Source: Neofusicoccum parvum (Eukaryota; Ascomycota; Dothideomycetes; Botryosphaeriales; Botryosphaeriaceae). From it: a stretch of 64,000 nucleotides of DNA. Positions 33,261 through 45,300 of this stretch are shown here, in pieces (within the stretch, counting starts at the first letter, position 1; each line of letters opens with the position of its first letter). A program made the position numbers and the translations under genes. The notes beneath the pieces were generated by a model that was given only the letters and a program-made list of their open reading frames with translations, was not told where the DNA came from and did no database searches. The stretch is from assembly GCA_020912385.1 (NCBI GenBank), contig CP087215.1, positions 1,302,001 to 1,366,000 on the forward strand. The letters run 5' to 3'.

Positions 33261-33395
33261 TGTTGAAATTTGGTCACGTTGGTATCACGTGTATTTAACT
33301 TTATCGCGAGACCGTTAAGGAGGGGGCCTCCTCCACCTCCCTCACCTCTTTGCCAAGAATCCACTCATTTGACTGCCTTCATCAATATTTTAACA
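33261..33395 (+). repeat. right LTR (135 bp)
   Basis: Identical to the left LTR by direct reading and followed by the CAAAG duplication at 33396-33400. Confidence 0.95.
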
Positions 33396-33811
33396 CAAAG
33401 GCAACTACACAATCAGTGGTCAATGGGCCAACCAACAATTCATCGTGCTCTCACACACTTTCTCCCTTAGAATTTCATCATTGGAGCTTCTTCTACAAAC
33501 ACTGCATCGATGTATTGTAGGTGTGCCCTGACCGATTACTATCACCTAGTGTGTTCTATGACGTCGAATCAAAAGCTGGTCCACTACGGCAGTTCAAGAG
33601 CTTTCATCCAGGCGGAACATATTGTCGCTGCGACCACAATCCTGTGAGATGCGAAGATGGACGAGAGACACAAAATGCGTTGCCTTTATCTTTAATTTGT
33701 TCAATGCGGTGCACCAGGTGCTCTTAAGTCTAGAATGGTAGGGGTGACCTAGTTGTAACGGCGGGCCTCTGCCTCTAAGGATCAAACACCAAAGAGGGTG
33801 GTAAGCCGTGT
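33396..33811. other. spacer between the copia element and the LINE
   Basis: 416 bp of host-like DNA beginning with the right copy of the copia target duplication. No ORF, LTR or RNA gene was found. Confidence 0.45.
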
Positions 33812-33821
33812 AGGGTTTACC

Positions 33822-33844
33822 TTGATTGATTGATTGATTGATTG
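33822..33844 (-). repeat. tetranucleotide tail of the LINE
   Basis: Five to six TTGA/TGAT units, read as AATC units on the element's own strand, at the 3' end next to the target duplication. It replaces the poly(A) tail of other LINEs. Confidence 0.8.
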
Positions 33845-34116
33845 CTATTTAACGTCCGGCGGGTCCACGCGTGGGTCGGCAGTATGCCTATCACCGTGTG
33901 CCCTTAGGCCTCCCATGGGGCATAGGACGTGCCACTCTACCTACAGTCTACGCTAAGGGGTGACATATCTGGGACGTCGCGTCTCTGTAGGCTGGATATC
34001 GCAGTGAGGCGTTCTCTACCTCCTGCTCGGCTTTAGGGTGTGAAGGAGTGTTTGGGCCTCTATGGGCGACTATACATAGGAAAGAAAGAGAGATAAAATA
34101 TGAAAGGGGAGTCAAT

Positions 34117-35301
34117 TTAGATATGGTGGTGATGGTCTGAAGAGACTAGGGTTGACAGTGTGTCTGCCTGCTGGTTCCGGGCGCTAATATCCGTAAAGAA
34201 GCGAGATTCTTCTACGAACTTTGCGAAGAGGATAGCCCCTTTTGGCGTAGCTAGAGTCATAGGGATAATATCCCTCGGCTTGCCTCGAAGGCAGTTTGTT
34301 CGTTTACGGGCGTGTCTACAGAATGCAAAGTGTATCGTTGTTTTTGGCCGCCCACAGCGGCAGAGGTTATCTTGTTCAGTGTGGCGGAAACGTTCGTGGT
34401 ACGCCTGGAAGTCTCCATGGCCTGATCGTGCAGCCAGTAGGTGACCTAGTGTCTTTCTAGGGAGGAGAAGTTCTGGTGGAGCACCCTTTGCTAAAGGGAT
34501 TTCTAGGTCCTGGTAGGATTTTGGGGCGTTTTCTGTCCACCACTGTTCGAAGCTTTCGTGCGCTCGTTCCTTTACAATCCTCTTGATCTTTGCTACTGTC
34601 AGTGGAATGTCTGGAGGAGCAGAGGATGCGGCGCCCTGTTTGGCTAGGCGGTCAGCTTCTTCGTTGCCTGGAATTCCTTGGTGTCCCGGAATCCAGTAGA
34701 TCATGATTTCTCCTGGTTGGATGCTGGGTGCTCGTTTGCGTCGTTTCCACAGTGTCGCTAGTTGTCGGATCCTAAGGATGCTCCCTTGGCTGGTATCGGT
34801 AGGGGTTCCTTCTAGTGCCCTACAGGCCGCTTCCTGGTTATCAAGGAGGACGTAGATGTTCGTTGCCCTTTGCGTATCCGCCCGCTGCGCGGCTGCCCTT
34901 ATTCCTGCCTCGATAGCGATGATCTCTGCATCATAGACCTCGGCCGCTGTGCCTAGGCTTTGGTAGCCCTCACAGACTTTATATCCGCGTTGGAAGCCCA
35001 CGTATCCTAGCCCAGTGTTGCCAGCTGCATCCTGGGACCCATCAGTGTAGAGGGTAATATCGGTGGGTGGGATTGATGAGATCCATCGCATGGTGTCTGC
35101 GGTTGTCTCAGAGCTTCTTGTCTGCTGTGTCCGGGTAGTGTGCTTAGGTTCAAGGAGTAGAGGTCTTTCGCTCTCTGGAAGAAGTCGTGCTGTTCTAAGT
35201 AGTCTGGTCTGTCCTTTCCCCTTTGTACGAGTGACTAGAGGGTGGTTCTCGTCAAGGGTGCGAAGCCTGGCTGCGTATCTTAGCCGAATTGTCTCCAGCA
35301 T
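34117..35301 (-). pseudogene. LINE ORF2 C-terminal fragment: RNase H and CCHC-like zinc finger
   Basis: An open frame of 394 codons remains of an ORF2 normally well over 1,000 aa. RNase H residues are present: Tyr-Thr-Asp-Gly-Ser, Ala-Glu-Val-Tyr-Asp-Ala-Glu, Leu-Asp-Asn-Gln-Glu-Ala, and Gly-His-Gln-Gly-x2-Gly-Asn-Glu-x-Ala-Asp. Near the C terminus lies Cys-x-Cys-Gly-x5-His-x3-Cys-x-His, the zinc-binding segment found after RNase H in many fungal LINEs. Endonuclease and RT are missing because the copy is cut at its 5' end, right at the target duplication. The ATG at the truncation point is probably internal methionine, so this is a dead fragment without internal stops, meaning it is young. 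Confidence 0.88.
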
Positions 35302-35513
35302 GAGGGTTTACCTTGAGTGGGTACAAGGTAGGGGGAGAGAACGAGTATGAACGAATACACGTGACTGAGCACTGCGTGCGAAGGCCGTGTTACTAATCAA
35401 CGGTGTAGATTGATTATTAAAGTTGACCACGAAGGGTCAAAGCTATGCTAGTGAGCGTGGTTTATATACGTAGGAGAGTTCTATACAATCTGTATGCTCA
35501 ATAGTCGTATCAT

Positions 35514-35607
35514 GCTCAGAGGCGCGTGGTCTTCCTGAGCGGTTGTTATGACTGAGCAGGATGGCTCAGTAGGTAGGATCCGCTCAGACAGCCTTGGCGT
35601 TCTGAGC
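35514..35607. repeat. cluster of GCTCAG/CTGAGC hexamers
   Basis: Six copies of one hexamer lie within 94 bp: 35514, 35535, 35552, 35564, 35582 and 35602. Three are in one orientation and three in the other, with spacing of 12-21 bp. The meaning is unknown; it could be a protein-binding array or the relic of a transposon end. Confidence 0.7.
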
Positions 35608-38600
35608 GGGTGGGTCTGGTTGAGCGCGAGGCCACGTGACCTCGGATCTTTATGACCCCGACTTTTGTTGTTCCGGCGGGGCTGATCCCTATCCTCCTCT
35701 ACCTGTGGAAGCTGCGCCGTAACACTAGTGTGCATGGCTTGAGTTCTTCGGATTGTTCGACCGGATAAGTTCCGATCGAAAGGACTACTAACTGCTGCGT
35801 TGGTGGTCCTCAGAAACGATTACCGTCGTATCGGATACTCTTCTCAAGTTCCCAAAGCTGCGATCTACTCATTCCCTTGACCAACACAGCTTGCCGATCC
35901 ATCATGGCTGCAGAGCGGAGACAAGGGCCGGCTCCCAGCTGATGACCGGAAAACCTCCAGTGCCCTGCAAATCACCAGGTGTCTGGTATTGCAAAGAGGT
36001 GAATGACAGACTTGACGTCAACACCATTCCGCATTCTCGCAATACTGGCATCAAACATGGGAGTCGTGAGGAATCTGTCCTGCGAACACTTCATCCTAGA
36101 TATCGGGACCCCGATCCCCGAGAACAATTGACGCTGGCACTGTCATCGGCGGCGCTGAATCCCGCAGTCTGTTGAACCAGCTGGCGCGTCGAGGGATGAG
36201 TGATCGTCCAGTGCTCAACATCAGCTGCGTTGCACCACAACGCAATCTCTCAATTGCAGTCCTCGCCTCACTATCGTGTCTTAATCATGCGATCTGGAGA
36301 CCCTTTATACTTCGCGAGCATCGGCGGAAAACTTGCGAGATAAGGAGTCCCGCGCCTTGACGCCGGAAATAGTAGATCGTGGCACTGACGCGAATCCGAC
36401 TCAGACGCGTACCTCCATTGCGATCATGTCATTCCGAGGACGTGGTCCAACGTCGCGATGTCGGCGAAGAGTCTTTGTACGCGTAGCAGCTTGCTCGATC
36501 GATCCTCGCCTGTTGGCTGCCAGATCATGACACGCGAAGATGTTCCAACATCACTCGAAGGAATAAGAAACCCAAGTCTCGGGTAAACCCGCCGCTAGTG
36601 CCTGTGCTCATCGGAGCGGTGATCCGAAGCACTGCTGCGCATAAGGGTACTTTTTCTTTCTTTCGTTCTTCGGAGGTGTGGCACAGTTTCGGCGTGACAT
36701 GTTGGTTTGCGAGCTCCTCGCGTCATTGAGACTGCAGCCTGTTCAAACAGGGTGGTGGGCCTTGCATGAAATCCGTAGCTAGGGTGCTGTTGCGGTATTT
36801 TCGTCATGTTAGCAATTGTTGTAACTGTCAGACCCCGACTGGTTCTTCTTTGGACGGTAAATTTGTGATCGATGGTTGGCTCCCTTGCTCCTCAGGGTTG
36901 CAGGGGTCTCGCTATCTTGTCTGATTGCCGAGACTTGGGAGTGAGGCGGAGAACCTGAATTTCGACACCTGTACGAGGAAAGGAGCATGCCTGCGGCTTA
37001 GTCTTAGCAGATAACCGTTAATAGCTCCCTCGTCAGATGTTATTGGCTTGGCGGAAAGCTTGCGGATGCGGAAATAGCTCCTAAATTTCCCCGCTCTGGA
37101 TTCGCTGCGGTTCAAACTACCGGATTGGGAGGGCCGACCTGTTGTTCTGGAAGAAAGAAGAAATGGGATCTTCTCGTGCCATCTCAAGGGCTGACGAACT
37201 GAGACGACGCTGGTGGGAATGTCAGAGGCGAGATGGGATTCCGTGGAAATGGCCGTTGCGCGTCAAACGGCGGACCACAGAACCGGAAAGTCTTTCCTGC
37301 GAGTGCGGGAAGCTTCTGTTTGGCCGGGTCAGGGTCCTCGCCACCGGCCGTTGACGAACGGCGCCAGCGGCTCTCCACATGCTGATCATGCACCCCTGCT
37401 CATGTCAGAGCCGTGACTAACGTCCCTACTCTCGCAAAAGCAACATCGTCGAATTTTTGGTGAAATTGCAATATATATATCCTGAGACATCGCACAGTCG
37501 AGGCCAGATGGTGGTGGCGGATGTAACTCTACAGAGCATACCCCTGAAAAGGGAATCCTGCGGTTGATGGCACTCTCCGGAGGGCGCATTTCTGACCTCG
37601 TACGAACTGCTGATCCGTCTGTTTGCCTGCTTGCCTCTTTTCCACCATCACAATACTGCGGTACGTGAAATCGGGCCGTGGGCGGTAGACTTGATCCGAG
37701 AATTCCACAAAACCCCTGGCATTGGCTCCCTGCCAATCACCAGCAGCCCCCGCAAGCCTTCCGCGGGAGGCTCATGCGCGGATCAGCGTTCAACGGTTTG
37801 AGACCCCGCACATCGGTACTGTCTCTCGTGAGGCATCACCGCCGAGCTGGGTGGCGTAACGGAACACGGAATGCTCCTCCATGTTGCAGCTGCAAGACGA
37901 AGCTGCTGGGGCTCGAGAGTGGCTTGTGATAGGTTGAGAGCAGAAAAGTGGACTCTTTGAGTCTACTGCGTTAGAAGTTGAGCAAGGCCATCTAACGCGA
38001 CTGTTGGTCTTTGGCCAACCTCAAGACCAGAGCTAACCACTAGAAGCCTGGGAGCAGTGATTCACTGCAGGACGCACGGATTCGACCGGGGCTGTGTGGC
38101 CGTTGGAGCTACTGAGTGGTGGAGTGCAGCTCACGTGTGCTGTAAGAGGCGTAGGAGACCCGCACCGGGGCGCTGGATAAAACATGCACGCGCGGATGGT
38201 CCGTTGCCCGTCGTGCAGGTGCGGTCTGGGGTCGTGCAGCAGGCCCAAAGGAATTTCACTTGATCCGCCGCCTGAACCCCCGACTTCACCTCAATGTCCG
38301 CTCCCTGACACAGGCCTTTGAACAGCACAATAGCGCCGGCAGAAGCCGCTGCGGCGCCGAGGAGACCAGGAGCGCGTGCTTACACCGCTCCGAGGCGAGC
38401 GGCAAGACAAGGGCGCGAGGGGCTGGCCTCTTGGACTCCTGGCGCAAAAAAGGAACCTCCGGGGTCCACGCTGGCTGGACACGAGGACCCTGGGCTGCTC
38501 GGCCTGGCACGCCATGGGGTTGCCACCCGTTGCCCGGGAATGAGACCCTGATGCTGGTCCGGCGTCTGCAGCTGCAGAGTCTGGTCGAGTCCGTGGGGGT

Positions 38601-39463
38601 GCCGTTCAGGGAGGCCATCCAATCAGTGTGCCTGCGCGGGCCCGCAGTGGGTGGAGCGCGCCGTTGAAGAAGCGGGAGAGCATCAGGCTCTAACGCAGCA
38701 TGAACGGTAGGATCATGCCTCAGACCTGGGGAGCAGACGCAGGGCGCGGGCGCGGAAGCGGGAAGACAGTCGCGGGTGGGTCACACGGCCATGGCGAGGC
38801 GTCTATCCAAGGCAATCAGCACATGTTTGTACTCGCTCGACACGATGGACAGGCTTTCTTACCACAAACGGCGCTCCGCCAGCGGCGCCAGGGCACGCCT
38901 CGCGGTTCCAGACCTGCCGAGCACATTGCTATGCATGCTGCGGTACGCCGCGAGGGCCAGGAACAGCGGTTGGCATCCCTTCTGCGGATGTGCGCCGAAA
39001 ACCCGCGGCGACGCTCGGCCTGGTGGAGCTGCTGGACCCCGGGTGACACTGCGGGCTTTGCGAAAATTGGAAAACCAAGGGTTCTGACACTCGCAGCTCG
39101 TCGCATTGACCGTTTTGCGCGGGTTTGCTAGCGGTGAAGGGCGCGTAATGGGCTGATGGGGCTCACGGTGGACGAATCTGAGGTTATCGATCTCGAGGAC
39201 TTTGGCTGGGGGTCTGGAGATCGGGATTTCTGAGGCTTAAGAATAAGTAGCGAGCCGACAGGGGTGCGCCGGCACCCCTGCGATTTCCTGGCCATCGCGA
39301 TTGCTGCGCGCTCTGAGCTCTGCGCTGCTGGGGCGCGCGGCCTGAATCCGTCCTGGGACCGCGGCGGCAGCCAATCAGCCGCCGCGCCCGCCTGGAGACT
39401 TCCGCGCAGCTCGGCGGCCGGAAGATGCGAGCCAGCATGGGCGAGGCATGCGCCGAAATGACG

Positions 39464-39514
39464 CAGCAGCAGCAGCAGCAGCAGCAGCAGCGCCAGCAGC
39501 GCCAGCAGCAGCAG
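39464..39514. repeat. CAG trinucleotide repeat
   Basis: Nine uninterrupted CAG units, then CGC-interrupted CAG units to 39514. It lies in noncoding GC-rich DNA 1.2 kb before the PAS gene; the frames across it give Gln or Ala runs without any gene context. Confidence 0.8.
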
Positions 39515-40675
39515 ATCAGGCACGTACGAGTGCGGCTGGCCGTGCTGGCGCGCGACCTGGCCGGCGCGGGCCTGTGCCAGCCCGCCAGACCCTCCGCGCG
39601 ACCCGTGGCCGCGGCCCGCCCAGCGCCTGCGCGGATGGACGCTGCCAATTTACGTGAGGGCGCAGCTGCCCGCGCCCACGGCAGGCGCACCCCCGAGCTA
39701 GCCCGGTGCCAGCGGCGGGAGCGGCGCGGCAGCGGCACCGTGGGAATAGGGAATAGGGTGTTGCCAGCCAGCGCCGCGCAGTCCAGCGCCAGCGCCAGCA
39801 CGCGGCGCGCCAGGGGAGCGCGCACGTGTCGAGGGCATCGCAGGATCGGCACTGGGCCGCGAGCCCGCGGGCACGGCAGCCTTGTCTCGCCTCGCTCGCC
39901 TGCACACCGCGACACCTCTTCAGCTGCATGCATGTCTGTCGCGCAGGCCCAGCGTCAGGCCCGGCGTCTGCGCACCGCGCACCGCGCACCGTCCCGGCTG
40001 CAAGACGCCCTGCGCGCCCACGGCCGCCCTCGCGCATGTCCGCGGTTACGCGCGACCCTGGGCGGCGGAAATAGCTGCTGATGGTGCGGCAACCTAGCTT
40101 GTGTCTCTGATATTTGTCCCGATGACGCTCCTCTGCGCCTTCCCCGCTGAAATATAGCCCCAAGCAGCCCAATGTGCCCGGCCTCAGCTCTCACGCCTCT
40201 TCTCTCGTCCTCCTCCTCACCGCCCGCCCGCCGCTAGCCTCCCGCTAGCTGCCTCGCTCGCAGCTGCCATATCTTGACTGAGCTGCGCCGTGCGTGCCGT
40301 CCCAGACTCCAGCTGCGCCTGCTCGACTCGACGCCGCCCCGCAAGCCCGCCGTGTCTGCCCGAGCTCCGCCTGTCCCATTGACCCCCCAGCCCTCCGCGC
40401 TGCCCATTGCGTCCCAGGCCCGCTGCCGGAGCCTGCTATATCTCTCCGCGTCCTCGCCAGCCTTGCGCGCCAGCCCGTCCGCACTCCCCACTGCTGCTCT
40501 GCCTGGAGAGCGCGCGAGCCGTCGGTCAGACTCCGAATCACCCAGACCGTCCCGGTCCCTCGGCTGCTATTAGGCATTGCCCCATTGATTCGGAGGGAGT
40601 GACTGTCTTCCACTTGCGCCGCCGCCACCAATCAGCTTCCGCCATCCACGACCATCGCCACACGCTTCCACGACC

Positions 40676-42302
40676 ATGGAAACCACCTTCATCACCATCC
40701 ACGGTGAGCGCTCCCCCAGCGCGCCTATTTTGGACTCGGAGCTGACTCGCCCGCCCTACAGATCTCACCCGCGAAGCCCGCGTGCTCTACTCTTCGGACT
40801 CGATCGTCGACATCCTCGGACATACCCCCGACGAAGTTGTCGGCAAGTCTTGCTGGGACTTCTTCCACCCGGACGAGATCCCCTTCGCAAAGGACTTTCA
40901 CAGCCGCGGCGTCAAGCTTGACAAAGCTGCCGTCCTGGCTTACTGTCAGATCAGAAACCGCGAGGGGGACTGGGTCGGTTGCGAGTGCTGTTTCTCCGTC
41001 GTTTACGATGTCATGGTCTGCTGCACCAGCATTTACCGCCGGGGAATGACGAGCCAGAGTACGTGACTCCGCGCCCAAGCAAAACGCTGTACTGACATGT
41101 ACACAGAGCGCGCGGTTGAAGCGCCAATCGTTCGCAAGCTGTTTTCGTCCTCGCCCAAAGACCCGAGATACCACATGTTGTCCCATTTGTCGGCCAAGTT
41201 CAACCTCGGCCCCACGCAGCAGACCCACGAGCCGCGAGCCGCTCTGTTCCTCAACCGCTTCACGCGCACCTTGACGGTCATGTATGCCACTAGCGGTATC
41301 GAGCAGGTCATCGGCATCCCCTCCGAGGAGATGAAGGGCAAGAGTTTCTACTACTGCATTCAGGAGAACTGCCTGGAAGATGCCGTGCGAGTGCTGGAGA
41401 CAGCCAAAGGCAACGATTCCATTGCTTATCTCCGCTTCCACTTCCGCGACCCCCGTGTCCGTCCGAACAGGGATGCGCCGAGCGCCTCTGAGGACGAGGG
41501 AACGGACGAGATCATGACCGATGTCACTGAGGATGAGGATGAGGGTGGAGTCGATGTCCCGGAGGGTAGTGCAAATACACCTCCTGGCCTTACTACCCAC
41601 AACTCCACGAGCACTTCGGGCATCGACACTGACAACCCAAGCACCTCCAACGACGAGGGGCGCACCTCCTCCAACGAGAGCGGTGTCCCCAGGGCTGGTG
41701 ATGCTCGTGTGTATGCCTCATCGCAAGAGCCATCTTCGCCGTCAGCCAATGGCCGCGAAAACTTGATCGAGCTCGAGGCCGTCGTCTCCTGCACGTCTGA
41801 TGGATTGGTTGTTTGCCTCCGTCGTGCGCGTCCGATGATGCCGCCTTCTGCGCACCCCCAACGCCCAGACCAGCATGCATATGCCAACGGCATATTCGCG
41901 GCACCCTGGGCTCCCGAGCCTGTCTTTCTCCCTCCCTTGCCCAATGCGTACGCAAATGCCGCGCGTATGGGACTTATGGCTCCACCTCAACAGGTAGGGG
42001 CTGTAGGCGGAGATGACATGTCCAACTACGGCGGACCGACTCCGAATGACTTCATGCAAAGCATTCGCGACGTGGCCGTCTTCGCTTGGGCTCTTACAGG
42101 TATCAACGGTAGCCTTACCGATTACTCTCGTGGAAAGCCGGTGGGCGAGTCTCAGCCGCCGGAAGGCTTCCCCATCTGGCATCCTCAGGGCAACGGCGAT
42201 GCTGTCAGAGCTGGCAGTGGAAGCAGTGGCAGCTCGATGAGCGGCATCGCCAAAGACCCGTTCGGCGATCCGGGCCTTGACGGCAAGCGCTTCGGCGCTT
42301 AG
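40676..42302 (+). CDS. PAS-domain protein, fungal sensor/regulator-like
   Basis: Three exons, 40676-40703, 40762-41058 and 41107-42302, give 506 aa. The first exon encodes only nine residues plus one base; both introns (58 and 48 nt) have GTGAGC/GTACGT donors. Residues 10-110 form a PAS fold, with Ser-Ile-Val-Asp-Ile-Leu-Gly-His and Phe-Phe-His-Pro-Asp-Glu-Ile-Pro. Residues ~130-260 look like a second PAS-like unit, with Val-Met-Tyr-Ala-Thr-Ser-Gly-Ile-Glu and Ile-Gly-Ile-Pro-Ser-Glu-Glu. An acidic, Ser/Thr-rich linker follows, and the C-terminal half is disordered. There is no GATA zinc finger, kinase or LOV Cys motif, so it is neither WC-1 nor a histidine kinase. Similar uncharacterised PAS proteins are widespread in Pezizomycotina; a signalling or transcription role is inference. 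Confidence 0.88.
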
Positions 42303-45300
42303 TGTGAGCAAGAACGCATTGCAAGCTGGAACGCACTTTTTTTTTTGAATGGAATAAAGTGTGATGATATGAGAAGCGAGAGCTGGAAAGCTAATGAGCT
42401 GACGAGATTTTTCGCTACGGCCAGTAATACACCGAAGATGTCGCTGGCTGAGAAGAAGCTGGATTGAATCTTCACTTTTTCTTTTTCCCTTTTATTTCCT
42501 CCTTTTCAATTCCACGAAGGGATATTCTTTTTGCTAGCGTTGAGCGAAAAGAAAAAGCAGAATACATGTTACTTTTAGGTATTCATCTCCTTGTTCCCTT
42601 TGCTCTCTCTTCTACAACAGCAAAGGGCCCAAACCAGTCTAGCTCCTGTCAGGGAGACGAGAATCGCGATCTTTTACTCTTCCGCTTGAAGGAAACCCTT
42701 ACTTACCTCCCCAACTGGAGCAAGCTCGTGGTTCGGCTATCGTTGCCTTGATGCCTTAAAACGACGCCAGTTGCAGACTTCCTAACGGTATATCCTAGCC
42801 AATGACCGAGCAAGGTTTTCCCTGCTGGCCGAATGGCATTCCACCAACGACAGGCGAAGCAGTACACATGTAGTATCCGGAACGCGGCTTAACATGGCAA
42901 GAGCCCTCAATTGCTCTCCGTTCATGCCGCCTGTGTTTTCCTTGGGCTCGATGCTGGGCCTCGAGTCTTCATAATATGCATCGACGGTAAGTGGAGCTTT
43001 TCCCTCATTTCTACGTCACTGCCTCGTACTGGCAACTTTTTTTTTTGCCACGGCCACGCAGCTGTCACATTTCACATCCGCATCATTGCATTGTTAGATT
43101 GAGGGGATCTGACAAGCGACATCTTTTTCCCGGGACAAATGCGGCCGACGTGCGGAGCGGGCGACGCGACCGCCGTCGCCGTCGTTGAGTTGGCAGTGCA
43201 GGTCGCACAAGGAGGTTGTTGGTGGTGGTGGTGGCGCTGCTGAGAGGCTTAAAATATCTGGAGCCGAGCATCCGCGGTAGGGCATGTCTTTGTGGCAATG
43301 GCAAAGTGGGTGCGTGGGTGCTGACGGGCTTGACCGCCGACCTGGTTGTCGGAGAGAGGGCGTCTCGACGGCGCGCGCTGTTTGGCTGGAATGCGGCGCG
43401 AAGGGGCACGGGCGTTCTTGCTGGCGTACCGGGAGAGGAGGGATTGGTGCAGGGCGGCGTGTGGTTTGCTGATGCCGGCAGGGGTCTGCGTGTGGTAGGT
43501 AGGGATGGGGTTCTGGTGAGACGGGGAGGTGGGGGCGGGTTGTGTGTGGGGTGGGGGGGGTGGTCGGGATGTGGTTGATCAGTTGGCACGTCGCATTTCC
43601 CAAAGTGCTCCGGAGGGAGATCTTGGAAGAAAGAAAAGAAAAGAAAAAAACTGATGTGGGAACTGCGCCGGTTGAAGATTTCCAGCAAACCAGCAACACC
43701 GGAGAGGTTTGTAGGGCGCAAGGAGGACCCCCCGTCCGCAGACGCGCAAGCATAAACTCCACTTTACCAATACCGCAGAGCTGGCAAACGCTCCTACAAA
43801 GCCCTTAGTCCAGACGACCGTCATCGGAACAGACGAGCTCCCACGGTCACACAGGTCACGCGGCAGTTACATACGCCTTCTTGACGGGTGCCCGCATTCT
43901 GCACTCTTTCATACACGGGCACGTACAGCATGTACATGTGAGTTCAAACGGCCGCACTGCATCACCGGTACACAGACGAGAGAACCAGATTCCGGGTTTT
44001 CCGGATTTGTTTGCAGATGCTCCTGCATTTGCGTTGCATACAACACAGCGCGCACAGCAGGCTGACCGCTTCGCCGACCAGAGCAGCGCAGGCCGCAGCG
44101 CATCTGCATCGCAGCGCAGCAGTTCGAGCGCCAAGAGGCAAGGAATTCAAGCAGCCATCCGTCGGATGTCGCCTGCACACGTGTCGCGTGAGAGAAACAC
44201 TTACCGAACATCGAAGCCGGCCAGCAAGCAGGCGCCATCCATCAATCCCACACTGCCACAAACGCCATCAACTGGCCCTCATTCCCTCAGGTTTAAGGCG
44301 GCATCTGGTAGTTTGCCTCCTCGTCTGCCGTCCTCTCCAGCTCGGTCGGGTTCTTTCATTCCTTCCTTTTCGGCCTCCCTCAACGCCACAGATGGCGAAG
44401 AGGAATTCCCCGATTGGCCCACCTCCCCCGCCAACTCTCTTGATTAATCACCGAGCAGCTCAGCTCGCAGCCGCCCGGGCCAAAGCGCACATCGCAGCCC
44501 GACGCATGCACGTTGCCGCTCCAACCGGCGGGCCCGAGCAGCTCAGCAGCTCAATCCAACTCAAACACATCCCACCCACCTCATCTCATCTCGTCCACCC
44601 GCGGTAGCTGATTTGCCCCGCCCACCAAGCAACGCCTTGACGAGCGACGATGGCGTATGTATGTATGTATGCACATGCCTGGCTGAGAGGGAACATCCGC
44701 CCGCCCGCCCGCGACGCCGTGCGTCCCCGCTCCCCGGTCCACGTACGTATCTCTCTATCTACGTCTTTGATTGACGGCACGGATCTGGATCGCCGCCAGG
44801 CGCGACGGACTGGCCTGGCCGGAAGCAGGGACAGCCAGCCACAGGCGCAGCGACGACGATGTATGCATGTCGATCAGCCTCTTAAAATGATTATTTTCTC
44901 CGTCGTTTCGTGTGGCGGCCTCCACGCCGTGTTGGGAGCAAGCGAGGTTGGAATGCCGGAGGAACAGCCCCCCGTCCGCGGCGCCGCTCTTCTGCGGAAA
45001 CATCGAGGGGAAGTTTCTTTTTCTTTTCCAAGTCAAGCGAGTCGGGGAACAGGCAACTGACAGTCCACCATGTTGCGCTGTGTGCTGCGTTGCTATGATG
45101 TTTGTGGAGGACGCGTTGTTGTGCTGTGGGGGCCGGTGCCGCTCGCTACGGCCAGCCCGCTTTCCAACGCAGTACTTGCCGCATGCGGTAATGTCCCGGG
45201 GGGAGTTCCGCGGCCGTTCGGATTGGGCGGCGGAGTGGTGTTGCTACATACATTCATTCATACACACATACATCGTCTTGCTTTGGGAGATGGGAGATGA

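Larger units (their letters stand above)
28346..33395 (+). mobile_element. Ty1/copia LTR retrotransposon, complete with TSD
   Basis: The element is 5,050 bp, bounded by two 135-bp LTRs that I read as identical base for base and by a 5-bp target duplication (CAAAG). The internal order is gag, protease, integrase, reverse transcriptase, RNase H, which is the copia order with integrase before RT. A primer-binding site follows the left LTR and a purine tract precedes the right LTR. Identical LTRs mean recent insertion, because both copies are made from one template. The coding frame is nevertheless broken in two places: a +1 frame change between protease and integrase, and an in-frame TAG between integrase and RT. 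Confidence 0.95.
33812..35316 (-). mobile_element. 5'-truncated LINE (Tad-like non-LTR retrotransposon) with 14-bp TSD
   Basis: A 14-bp direct repeat, AGGGTTTACCTTGA, stands at 33812-33825 and again at 35303-35316. Between them is a minus-oriented fragment whose 3' end carries a tetranucleotide tail (33822-33844) and whose coding part is the C terminus of a LINE ORF2. Variable TSDs above 10 bp and 5' truncation are the marks of target-primed reverse transcription. Tad-clade LINEs of fungi carry an RNase H after RT, as here. Confidence 0.88.
35317..40675. other. large gene-free stretch, mobile-DNA flank to PAS gene
   Basis: About 5.4 kb. It changes from mid-GC DNA (35.3-38 kb) to GC-rich DNA (38-40.7 kb) in which spurious frames open on both strands. 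The last ~500 bp before the PAS gene are pyrimidine-rich, fitting a fungal promoter and 5' leader. Only the short repeats listed separately were found. Confidence 0.5.

Noticed and set aside
43857..44447. 188-codon Ser/Pro-rich ORF
   Set aside because: Low complexity, no homology that I recall, lying in a gene-poor tract with equal ORFs on the other strand.
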